Positions 18,501 to 26,158 of a DNA stretch of 64,000 bases are shown here, piece after piece. Positions within the stretch are counted from its first letter, which is position 1, and every line of letters starts with the position of its first letter. Origin of the DNA: Mastigocoleus testarum BC008 (GTDB lineage Bacteria; Cyanobacteriota; Cyanobacteriia; Cyanobacteriales; Nostocaceae). The stretch lies in contig NZ_LMTZ01000055.1 in assembly GCF_001456025.1 (NCBI RefSeq), positions 1-64,000 of the forward strand, given 5' to 3'. The notes under the pieces were generated by a model. It searched no databases. It saw nothing but the letters and a program-made list of their open reading frames with translations, and was not told where the DNA came from. A program made the position numbers and the translations under genes.

Positions 18501-21500
18501 CCATTGGTAATGCGATCGCAAATACTCAGGTGTATATTCTCGATCGCTCTTTACAACCAGTACCAATTGGTGTTCCGGGAGAATTACATATCAGTGGTGC
18601 GGGTTTAGCAAGGGGTTATCTCAACTGTCCGGAATTAACCGCAGAAAAATTTATTTCTAACCCGTTTTTAGGAAGAGGAGCACAGGGAGCAGAGGAAGCA
18701 GAGGAAGAAAATTGTCTTTCCTCCCTAACTTCCTGTGCTCTTTCCCCAGTCACAAATCCCCATATGACGCTGTCGCGTCACGCTGCGCTAACGCAAATCC
18801 CCAACCTCTATAAGACGGGAGATTTAGCGAGATATTTACCGTCAGGGAAGATTGAATATTTAGGAAGAATCGACAATCAAGTAAAAATTCGTGGTTTTCG
18901 GGTTGAATTAGGTGAAATTGAAACGGTATTAGCTCAACATCTGCAAATAGAACAAGCTGTAGTAGTTGTAAAAGAAGAACATGCAGATAAACGCTTAGTC
19001 GCTTATCTTGTTGCTCTCGATGAATCCACAATTACGACAACACAACTCAGAGATTACTTGCAACAAAGGCTACCAAATTACATGTTACCTTCAGCCTTTG
19101 TATTCCTGTCAGAGATTCCATTAACACCGAATGGCAAAGTTAATCGTCGAGAGCTTAGTGTACTAGAAATAACCAGAGAGCCTAGTCAAGCAGAATTGCG
19201 AGAGCTTACAGCAACAGAAGAAATTTTAAAGGGAATTTGGATCGAAATTCTTGACCTAGAAGATTTAGCGATCGATGAAAATTTCTTCGAGTTGGGGGGA
19301 CATTCCCTACTCGCGACTCAAGTTATTTCTCGCATACGTCAAACATTCGAAGTAGAATTACCTTTGCAAAGTTTGTTTACATCCCCTACGGTAAAACAGA
19401 TTGCTCGAGAACTAGAATCGTTTCGTCAACAAGGTTTGGAGTTAGTTGTTGGAAGTATTAAACCTCGTTCACGAGCATTAGAAACTCAAGAATTACCTTT
19501 ATCCTTTGCTCAGCAACGATTATGGTTTTTAGAGCAACTTGAAGGAGAAAGTGCGGCTTATAATTTACCAGTAGCAATAAGTTTGAATGGAAATCTGCAG
19601 CTAAATGCTTTAAAAATGGCTGTGGAGGAAATAATTCAAAAGCATGAAATCTTGCGTACTAATTTTTCTTGCATAAATGATTCACCCATACAGATAATTC
19701 ATCCAAATCTTGAATTTAATTTATCTGTAATCGATTTACAGCATTTGAGCGAAGAAGAAAAACCTGTTGAAGTTCAAAGTTTAGCAAGAATTGAAGCACA
19801 AACTCCTTTTCACTTATCCCAAGATCCTTTGCTGAGAATGAAGCTGTTACAGCTAGCAGAATCTGAATATGTGTTGCTGTTGACGATGCATCATATCGTT
19901 GCTGATGGTTGGTCCCTGGGGATTTTTGTCAGGGAATTATCAGTTCTTTATCAAAGCTTTTGTAAGGGTAAAGTTTCTCAATTAAAAGAATTACCAATTC
20001 AATATGCTGATTTTGCTGTATGGCAAAGAGAATGGTTAACTGGAGATGTCCTAGATAAACAGGTTAATTATTGGAAACAACAGTTAGCAGATGCTCCCCC
20101 ATTATTAGAGTTACCCACCGATAAACCTCGTCCTCCCATCCAAAGCTTTCGTGGTGGAAGTGAATCTTTTCGTTTGAGTGAAGAACTTACGCTTAAGCTG
20201 AAAAAATTAAGTCAGCGATCGCAGACAACCCTATTCATGACTTTACTGGGAGCTTGGGCGGTATTATTATCTCGTTACAGTCAGCAAGAAGATTTAGTAA
20301 TTGGTTCGCCGATCGCAAATCGCAATCACTCAGAAATAGAACCTTTAATTGGGTTTTTTGCAAATACTTTAGCTTTACGATTCAATTTGCAAGATAATCC
20401 TAGTTTTGAACAGTTTTTAGCGCAAGTTAGAACTGTCACTTTAGATGGATATGAAAATCAAGATTTACCTTTTGAGCGTTTAGTTGAAGAATTACAACCG
20501 CAACGCAATTTAAGTCATAATCCTATTTTTCAAGTGATGTTCACTTTGCAAAATTCTTCACTTGAAGAACTTCAACTTCCCGAGTTGAATTTGAAAGTAC
20601 TAGAAACGGAAAGACTCAGCACTAAGTTTGACTTGATGTTGTCGATGGAGGAAACAAAATCAGGACTTAAAGGAATATGGGAATATAACTGCGATCTGTT
20701 TGAAAAAACGACTATTCAGCGCTTGATCGCAAATTTCCAGACATTACTCGAAAGTATCTCTACCGAACCGACCCAAGCAATAGCAAACTTATCTTTAGTC
20801 AGTGAAACCGAACTGCAACAATTACTGTACCAATGGAACGACACCGAGTTAGATTATCCTCAAGACAAATGTTTGCAAGAATTATTTGAGGAACAAGTAA
20901 AGCGATCGCCAGATGCGGTTGCAGTAATATTTAAAGAACAAAGTTTAAATTATAACGAGTTAAATATTCGTGCTAATCAGCTAGCACATCACCTCAGAGA
21001 GTTAGGAGTAAAACCGGAAATTTTAGTCGGAATTTCCATGGAACGCTCTTTGGATATGGTGGTAGGAATATTAGCAATTCTCAAAGCTGGTGGTGCTTAC
21101 GTTCCACTCGACCCAGCTTATCCCTCCGAGCGCTTAGCTTTCATGCTTGCTGATGCTGAAGTAAAAGTGCTGCTGACCCAAGAAAAATTAGTAGCAGATT
21201 TACCAAAATTATCAGCCCAAATAGTTTGCTTAGAGCGAGATTGGGAGATTATTTCTCAACAACCTCAAAACAATCCGGTTAATAAAGTTCGACCAGAAAA
21301 CTTGGCTTATGTCATTTACACTTCTGGTTCTACAGGTAAACCAAAAGGAGTTGCGATCGCCCATCGCAGTCCGGTAGCTCTATTATTTTGGGCGCGAGAA
21401 GTCTTTACAATTGAGCAAATAAGGGGTGTCTTAGCTTCAACTTCTATTTGCTTTGACCTTTCGGTATTTGAGTTGTTTGTCCCCTTGAGTTGGGGAGGTA

Positions 21501-24500
21501 AAGTAATTTTAACTGAGAATATTCTCGAGTTACATAATTTACCTGCAGCTGACGAGATCACCTTAATTAATACGGTTCCTTCTGCGATCGCGGAGTTAAT
21601 TCGAATTAAACCTTTACCGCGTAACGTGCGAACCATTAATTTAGCTGGAGAAGCTTTGCAAAACAAACTCGTACAGCAGCTTTATCAACAAGAGAATATT
21701 GAAAAAGTCTTCAATCTTTATGGACCTTCGGAAGACACCACATACTCAACATTTGCTTTAGTTGGGAAAGGAGCGGATAATTCACCGACCATTGGTAATG
21801 CGATCGCAAATACTCAGGTGTATATTCTTGATCGTCATTCACAACCTGTACCAATTGGTATCCCAGGAGAATTACATATCGGTGGTACGGGTTTAGCAAG
21901 GGGTTATCTCAACCGTCAGGAATTGACCGCAGAAAAATTTATTATTGTAGAGACCTTACACCCACAGACGTCACACGTGGAAACGTCGAATGTAGAGACG
22001 TTGCATGCAACGTCTCTACAGGGTGTACGGTTGTACAAGACGGGAGATTTAGCGAGATATTTACCTTCAGGGAAGATTGAATATCTGGGAAGAATCGACA
22101 ATCAAGTAAAAATTCGCGGTTTCCGGATTGAATTAGGTGAAATTGAAACGGTATTAACTCAACACCCGCAACTAGAACAAGCAGTGGTAGTTGCAAAAGA
22201 AGGAAATGCAGCTGATAAGCGTTTAATAGCCTATCTCATTACTGATTCACACTCCTTAATTACAACAACACAACTACGAGATTACTTGCAACAAAGGCTA
22301 CCAAGTTATATGGTGCCATCAGTCTTTGTGTTCTTGTCAGAGATACCATTAACGCCGAATGGTAAAGTCGACCGTATAAGACTTAGTGTATTAGAAGTAA
22401 CTAGAGAGCCTGGTCAAGTAGAATCTCAAGAGCTCACAGCAACAGAAGAAATTTTGAAGGGAATTTGGATCGAAATTCTCGGTGTAGAAGATTTAGCGAT
22501 CAATGAAAATTTCTTCGAGTTGGGGGGACATTCTCTACTTGCGACTCGAATCATTTCTCGGGTACGTCAAGGGTTTGAGGTAGAATTACCTTTGCAAAGT
22601 TTGTTTACATCCCCTACAGTAAGACAGCTTGCTCGGAAAATAGAATCACTTCGTCAACAAGGTTTAGTTTTAGAATCTGTAATTGCAAATATTAAACCCC
22701 GTCCCCAAGAATTAGAAGTTCAAGAATTAAAAGTTCAAGAATTAAAAGCTCAAGAATTACCTTTATCCTTTGCTCAGCAGCGATTATGGTTTTTAGAGCA
22801 ACTTGAAGGGGAGAGTGCAGCTTATAACTTATCAGCAGCAATGAGTCTGAGCGGAAATCTGCAGTTAGATGCTTTAAAAATGGCTGTAGAGGAAATAATC
22901 CAAAGACATGAAATCTTACGTACTAATTTTTCTACCCTAGCTGATTCACCCATACAAATAATTCATGCAAATCCCGAGTTTAATTTATCTGTAATTGACC
23001 TACAGCATTTAAGCGATTTAGATCGACAATCTGTTGAGGTTCAACGTTTAGCAGTTATTGAAGCACAAACTCCTTTCGATCTATCTACTGATGCTTTGCT
23101 ACGAATGAAGCTGTTACAGCTAGAAACATCTGAACACGTTTTGTTGTTGACGATGCATCATATTGTTGCTGATGGTTGGTCGTTAGGGATCTTTGTCAGG
23201 GAATTGTCCGAGCTTTATCAAGATTTTTGCGCAAATAAAATTTCTCAATTAAAAGAATTACCGATTCAGTACGCTGATTTTGCTGTATGGCAACGAGAAT
23301 GGTTAACTGGAGATGTCTTAGATAAACAGGTTAATTATTGGAAACAACAGTTAGCAGATGCTCCCCCATTATTAGAGTTACCCACCGATAAACCTCGTGG
23401 TGCTGTACGAAGCTTTCGCGGTGGAAGTGAATCTTTTAGTTTGAGTGAAGAACTTACACTTAAGCTGAAAAAATTAAGTCAGCGGTTGGGGGTTACCCTA
23501 TTCATGACTTTACTGGGAGCTTGGGCGGTATTATTATCTCGTTACAGTCAGCAAGAAGATTTAGTAATTGGTTCCCCGATCGCAAATCGCAATCACTCAG
23601 AAATAGAACCTTTAATTGGGTTTTTTGCAAATACTTTAGCTTTACGATTCAATTTGCAAGATAATCCTAGTTTTGAACAGTTTTTAGCGCAAGTTAGAAC
23701 TGTCACTTTAAATGGATATCAAAATCAAGATTTACCCTTTGAACGCTTAGTTGAAGAATTACAACCACAACGCAATTTAAGTCATAATCCCGTATTTCAG
23801 GTGATGTTCGCTTTGCAAAATACACCACTCGAAGAACTCGAACTTCCCGGGTTGAATTTGACACAACTAAAAATAGAAACAGCGCGAGTTCAGTTCGATT
23901 TAATCTTGTCGATGGTGGAAACTGATGGGGAATTAACTGGTTCGCTCGATTACAATACCGATCTGTTTACAGCTGAAACAATTCGCCGTCAAATCGGACA
24001 TTTTCAGACTCTACTTGAGGGAATAACTACCAATCCCCAACAAAAATTAGGACTATTACCATTACTAACAGAAGCCGAAAAACATCAGTTACTCTTTGAG
24101 TGGAATAACACCCAAGCCGATTATCCTCAAGATAAATCTATTCATCAATTATTTGAGGAGCAAGTAGAAAAAACTCCCCACGCGATTGCGGTTGTATTTA
24201 AAGAGCAAAAACTGAGTTATCACGAATTAAACACCCGCGCAAATCAACTTGCTCATTACCTGCAAAATTTAAACCTGCAAAATACAGGAGTAAAAGAAGA
24301 AGTACTAGTAGGTTTGTGCATTGAGCGAACTACTCCCGAAATGCTTGTTGCGATGTTAGCAATTCTCAAAGCTGGAGGAGCTTACGTTCCCTTAGATCCG
24401 AGTTATCCCCCCGAGCGCTTAAATTTGATGCTTCTTGACGCTCAAGTAAAAGTATTAATCGCACAACATAAATGGGTGACAAAGTTACGACAAAGTGAAG

Positions 24501-26158
24501 CACAGTTGGTTTGTATAGACACAGATTGGGAAGTAATTTCCCAACAAAGTCAAGAAAATCCCGACCTCCAAGTTAGTTCGGACAACCTTGCTTACGTAAT
24601 TTATACTTCAGGTTCTACCGGTAAACCCAAGGGTGTAGCCATTCCCCATCGAGCGATCGCGCGCCTATTATTGAATGCAAACTATATTCAAATCGATTCT
24701 ACCGACAACATTGCTCAAGTTTCCAATATCTCTTTTGATGCAGCAACCCTTGAAATTTGGGGTGCACTGCTTCACGGTGCAAAACTGGTAATCATTGATC
24801 GAGATACAATACTCTCACCCCACGACTTCGCAAACTGTATCCGCGATCAAGAAATTAGTATCTTATTTTTAACAACCGCTTTATTTGAACGTTTAGCTAG
24901 CCTTGTCCCCCAAGCTTTCCAACCTTTGAAATACCTTCTGTTTGGTGGTGAAACTGTAAATCCTCAACGAGTTCGAGAAGTACTTAAAAACAATTCTCCT
25001 CAGCAATTGTTGCACGTCTACGGTCCGACAGAAAGTACAACATTTGCTAGTTGGTATTTAATAGAAAAAGTTTCCCTAAATGCAACTAACCTTCCCATCG
25101 GGAAACCAATTAGCAATACCCAAATCTACATCCTCGACTGTCGACTCCAACCAGTACCCATTGGTGTACCTGGAGAATTATATATTGGTGGAGACGGTTT
25201 AGCCCGAGAATACCTCAACCGTCGGGAATTAAACGCAGAAAAATTTATCCCCAACCCTTTTTACAAGTCAAAACAGACCGCGCTTTCAGCGAGAAAAAGT
25301 AAAAATTCAAAAGTTAAGACTCAATTACCAATTACCAGTCCTCAATCCCCGGTCCCTAGTCCCCAATCCCCAATCCCAAATTACCAATCCCCAACCCCCA
25401 AACTATACAAAACGGGGGATTTAGCAAGATACTTGGCTGACGGTAATATTGAATACCTTGGCAGAATCGATAATCAAGTTAAAATTCGCGGTTTTCGGAT
25501 TGAACTAGGGGAAATCGAGGCGATACTAAACCAATACCCCGGGATACGCGAGTGCGTTGTGCTTGCTCGAGAGGACAAACCTGATAATAAATATTTAGTA
25601 GCTTATATTGTCCCCGATCACGAGTTAGCTTCACCACAACTGAATTTAACCAGATCGAAAGAACAAAATAAGCTGGCTGATAAATCGCTGTCTGAGTCGA
25701 TTAGAGATATTCGCTCTCACCTCAAAGAGAAGCTACCCGAGTACATGTTACCGAGTAGATTTGTACTGCTACCAAAATTACCTTTGACAGCTAACGGCAA
25801 AATTAATTACCGCGCTCTACCTAAACCTGAAGAGTACAAAGTTGAAGAGACTGCATTTATAGCACCCCAAACCCCAACCCAGGAAATAATTGCTGAGATT
25901 TGGACTGAAGTTCTCGGAGTTAATAAAGTAAGTATCCATGACAACTTCTTTGAAATTGGGGGACATTCTCTGCTCGCAACATTAGTAATGGGTCGTCTAC
26001 ACGATAGCTTCCAAATAGATTTACCTCTACGCTGTCTATTTGAGAACCCTACCATTGCTAGTTTGGCAGAAATTATTGAGAAAATTCGTTTCACATTCGA
26101 GCAATTACAGTTCGCTCCAGGTGACGAGTCAGGAAATAGGGAGGAAATTGAGTTTTGA
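12521..26158 (+). CDS. NRPS 1: FAAL-ACP-monooxygenase-(C-A-PCP)x3, lipopeptide initiation and modules 1-3
   Basis: Start taken at ATG 12521 (good AGAGGAG upstream) rather than GTG 12488; 4,545 residues. Approximate residues: fatty acyl-AMP ligase 10-575 (TSGSTEAPKG near 175); ACP 645-720 (Ser681 in LGLNSLK); luciferase-like flavin monooxygenase 767-1103, matching the natural-product LLM family; C1 1184-1630 (HHIVRDG); A1 1650-2215; PCP1; C2 2325-2760 (HHIVADG); A2 2780-3290; PCP2; C3 3410-3850; A3 3865-4435; PCP3 to about 4520. The FAAL should activate a fatty acid, the LLM oxidise it on the ACP, and C1 N-acylate the first residue. Pocket residues read by eye: A1 DAWFLGNVVK (Leu), A2 DLFNNALTYK (Ala-like), A3 DALFLGVTFK (aliphatic). 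The C-terminus NREEIEF resembles a short docking motif. Several in-frame repeat insertions are present. Confidence 0.95.
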   Translation: MTAASGIATFVELLRYRASIQYEQTAYTFLADGEVETGRLTYGELDLQARVIAAKLKSLCAPKDRVLLIYPSGLEFISAFFGCLYAGVVAVPVSPPRRHQNLSRWKAVAIDAQARAALTTEKMLAELEQRGLNKLGLNLELNELHWLASDCITSDKPSDWVSPDVMEESLAFLQYTSGSTEAPKGVMVTHANLLNNSETIKQALGHNEQTIMLSWLPNYHDMGLIGNILQTIYLGSSCLLMSPTAFLQKPWLWLQAISRYKVTTSGGPNFAYDLCVNKIKPDELANLDLSSWEKVFNGSEPIRADTLEKFANYFSSYGFSSEAFYPCYGMAEVTLLISGRAQAKKPVVLQVDRKALEQNRVIVASDPQSARAIVSCGKSWLGHEIVIVNPETLARCQDGEVGEIWVSGESVARGYWNRPQETRKIFQARLDSQGKDFLRTGDLGCWLDGELFITGRLKDLIIIRGRNYYPQDIELTVEKSYPGLRRGFGAAFSIEVNGVERLVTVQEVERTYLRKLDKNETINAIRRGVSLEHELDVYAVVLLKTGSIQKTSSGKIQRRACRDAFLQGNLSIVGDWKQGSAEQGSSRAEEKIWLSGAQNQTQQDLHADKSLTVESNTQALNSHHNFTGPTQNQIQNQIQNQAKNSDPSVEKKLRVRIAQILEFDSTDIKIEQPLTSLGLNSLKAIEIKNFVEAQFNLFLPIEKFWEDLSIKELVNWIDLQQTFSTPEVPSDEVFSQGVNSEGIVLSSPKQISSTSSATKTTGNITNMQFSLLYFSSNEAGFEKNKYELLIEGAKFADRHDFTAVWIPERHFHAFGGLYPNPSVLGGALAMVTDRVRIRAGSIVLPLHNPIRVAEEWSVVDNLSQGRVDLAFARGWNPNDFVISPETYANSKDVMYSSLAAVRRLWRGKNLRLPNGVGEETEVTIYPLPCQQELSVWITCTGGKERFIEAGYRGVNILTALLFQPIEELAEKISLYRQARKEHGYDPDTGHVTLMLHTFVSEDLGTVRKKVRQPFIDYLKSSVNLWRQEAKSLDDLNEQDREELLNYAFERYFQTSALFGTPETCLTMVNRLKGIGVNEIACLIDFGIDTDSVMSGLYSLKKLKQISTNSLKGGGVAEEAEEAEEEGEQGVRGEGEDKDNIIGDSSGENLDGSYRDLACYISHEKAAIADNYSSQIDVSTSLVKSYPLSEGQKALWFLYQLNPESAAYNTAFTVRIRSKLDIEAWHSALQALVERHPILRSSFTQQGDEPSQKVYDSRKINIEEIDAKGWTQKELKEEVIKAYRRPLRLEKGEVLRASLFTRTQQDRVFLLTIHHIVRDGWSMGILIQELRELYLAQLQQREASLAPLEYNYQDFVQWQTEMLQSSHRERLENYWCKQLADATQILDLPTDRPRSLHQSNNGRSYTFKLRSSITQQLKEFAREEKATLYMTVLAAFQVLLYRYTGQTDILVGSPAIGRNQTKFAQTVGYFVNPVVLRAKFTEDNLSFKAFLAQVRQTVLEAISAHQDYPFPLLVEQLQPQRDSSYSPLFQVSFVLQEREGELAEITDLFVPEAGKIQVDWNGLKLEPFPIPQEEGQFDLVLEVIEGHDSLHCVFKYNSNLFDQTTFVRMSENFQTLLEGIICNPEQEIVKLPLLAEVEKNQLLREWNLTQVEYPQNKCIHQLFEEQVEKTPDAIAVVFKERQLSYSELNRRANQLAHYLQSLGVGAEVLVGLCVERSLEMVIGLLAILKAGGAYVPLDPAYPRERLEFMLSDTGVKVLLTQQNLLTILPECSLNAKLICLDNPKEVARSNAVNLTHQRVLSDHDWDTISQTSADNLSEDNLVSAVKLENLAYVIYTSGSTGKPKGVLVPHSGLINLTFWHQSEFKITPLDRATQLAGIAFDAAGWEIWPYLTTGASIYLVESEIVVSPIDLQNWLTNKEITISFVPTPLAEKLLSLEWSKNTALRIMLIGGDKLHQAPSASIPFQVINNYGPTENTVVTTSGVVVADEEVDNAPSIGNAIANTQVYILDRSLQPVPIGVPGELHISGAGLARGYLNCPELTAEKFISNPFLGRGAQGAEEAEEENCLSSLTSCALSPVTNPHMTLSRHAALTQIPNLYKTGDLARYLPSGKIEYLGRIDNQVKIRGFRVELGEIETVLAQHLQIEQAVVVVKEEHADKRLVAYLVALDESTITTTQLRDYLQQRLPNYMLPSAFVFLSEIPLTPNGKVNRRELSVLEITREPSQAELRELTATEEILKGIWIEILDLEDLAIDENFFELGGHSLLATQVISRIRQTFEVELPLQSLFTSPTVKQIARELESFRQQGLELVVGSIKPRSRALETQELPLSFAQQRLWFLEQLEGESAAYNLPVAISLNGNLQLNALKMAVEEIIQKHEILRTNFSCINDSPIQIIHPNLEFNLSVIDLQHLSEEEKPVEVQSLARIEAQTPFHLSQDPLLRMKLLQLAESEYVLLLTMHHIVADGWSLGIFVRELSVLYQSFCKGKVSQLKELPIQYADFAVWQREWLTGDVLDKQVNYWKQQLADAPPLLELPTDKPRPPIQSFRGGSESFRLSEELTLKLKKLSQRSQTTLFMTLLGAWAVLLSRYSQQEDLVIGSPIANRNHSEIEPLIGFFANTLALRFNLQDNPSFEQFLAQVRTVTLDGYENQDLPFERLVEELQPQRNLSHNPIFQVMFTLQNSSLEELQLPELNLKVLETERLSTKFDLMLSMEETKSGLKGIWEYNCDLFEKTTIQRLIANFQTLLESISTEPTQAIANLSLVSETELQQLLYQWNDTELDYPQDKCLQELFEEQVKRSPDAVAVIFKEQSLNYNELNIRANQLAHHLRELGVKPEILVGISMERSLDMVVGILAILKAGGAYVPLDPAYPSERLAFMLADAEVKVLLTQEKLVADLPKLSAQIVCLERDWEIISQQPQNNPVNKVRPENLAYVIYTSGSTGKPKGVAIAHRSPVALLFWAREVFTIEQIRGVLASTSICFDLSVFELFVPLSWGGKVILTENILELHNLPAADEITLINTVPSAIAELIRIKPLPRNVRTINLAGEALQNKLVQQLYQQENIEKVFNLYGPSEDTTYSTFALVGKGADNSPTIGNAIANTQVYILDRHSQPVPIGIPGELHIGGTGLARGYLNRQELTAEKFIIVETLHPQTSHVETSNVETLHATSLQGVRLYKTGDLARYLPSGKIEYLGRIDNQVKIRGFRIELGEIETVLTQHPQLEQAVVVAKEGNAADKRLIAYLITDSHSLITTTQLRDYLQQRLPSYMVPSVFVFLSEIPLTPNGKVDRIRLSVLEVTREPGQVESQELTATEEILKGIWIEILGVEDLAINENFFELGGHSLLATRIISRVRQGFEVELPLQSLFTSPTVRQLARKIESLRQQGLVLESVIANIKPRPQELEVQELKVQELKAQELPLSFAQQRLWFLEQLEGESAAYNLSAAMSLSGNLQLDALKMAVEEIIQRHEILRTNFSTLADSPIQIIHANPEFNLSVIDLQHLSDLDRQSVEVQRLAVIEAQTPFDLSTDALLRMKLLQLETSEHVLLLTMHHIVADGWSLGIFVRELSELYQDFCANKISQLKELPIQYADFAVWQREWLTGDVLDKQVNYWKQQLADAPPLLELPTDKPRGAVRSFRGGSESFSLSEELTLKLKKLSQRLGVTLFMTLLGAWAVLLSRYSQQEDLVIGSPIANRNHSEIEPLIGFFANTLALRFNLQDNPSFEQFLAQVRTVTLNGYQNQDLPFERLVEELQPQRNLSHNPVFQVMFALQNTPLEELELPGLNLTQLKIETARVQFDLILSMVETDGELTGSLDYNTDLFTAETIRRQIGHFQTLLEGITTNPQQKLGLLPLLTEAEKHQLLFEWNNTQADYPQDKSIHQLFEEQVEKTPHAIAVVFKEQKLSYHELNTRANQLAHYLQNLNLQNTGVKEEVLVGLCIERTTPEMLVAMLAILKAGGAYVPLDPSYPPERLNLMLLDAQVKVLIAQHKWVTKLRQSEAQLVCIDTDWEVISQQSQENPDLQVSSDNLAYVIYTSGSTGKPKGVAIPHRAIARLLLNANYIQIDSTDNIAQVSNISFDAATLEIWGALLHGAKLVIIDRDTILSPHDFANCIRDQEISILFLTTALFERLASLVPQAFQPLKYLLFGGETVNPQRVREVLKNNSPQQLLHVYGPTESTTFASWYLIEKVSLNATNLPIGKPISNTQIYILDCRLQPVPIGVPGELYIGGDGLAREYLNRRELNAEKFIPNPFYKSKQTALSARKSKNSKVKTQLPITSPQSPVPSPQSPIPNYQSPTPKLYKTGDLARYLADGNIEYLGRIDNQVKIRGFRIELGEIEAILNQYPGIRECVVLAREDKPDNKYLVAYIVPDHELASPQLNLTRSKEQNKLADKSLSESIRDIRSHLKEKLPEYMLPSRFVLLPKLPLTANGKINYRALPKPEEYKVEETAFIAPQTPTQEIIAEIWTEVLGVNKVSIHDNFFEIGGHSLLATLVMGRLHDSFQIDLPLRCLFENPTIASLAEIIEKIRFTFEQLQFAPGDESGNREEIEF
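18670..18805 (+). repeat. in-frame repeat insertion in A1, before motif A7
   Basis: Between the conserved ...ENFIS/NPF region and YKTGD lies about 45 codons of repeat DNA: GAGCAC/GAGGAAGCAGAG purine units, a CACAAATCCCC unit, and a palindromic ATGACGCTGTCGCGTCACGC block. The palindromic block also occurs in the A domain of protein 2 (about 34861-34880). Confidence 0.8.
21946..22030 (+). repeat. in-frame repeat insertion in A2 with 30-bp palindrome
   Basis: It contains a perfect 30-bp palindrome at 21991-22020 (TGTAGAGACGTTGCA and its complement), preceded by decayed GTAGAGAC-type copies. It is translated as VETLHATSLQG in front of YKTGD. The same palindrome is at 39797-39826, with a close relative in non-coding DNA at 61599-61626. 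Confidence 0.85.
25255..25400 (+). repeat. in-frame heptamer repeat insertion in A3
   Basis: AAAAGT/AAGT units are followed by a run of CCAATCCCC and CCAGTCCCC-type heptamers, translated as SPQSPVPSPQSPIPN and similar, directly before YKTGD. The DNA is the same family as the intergenic repeats at 6.3 and 9.2 kb. Confidence 0.85.
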
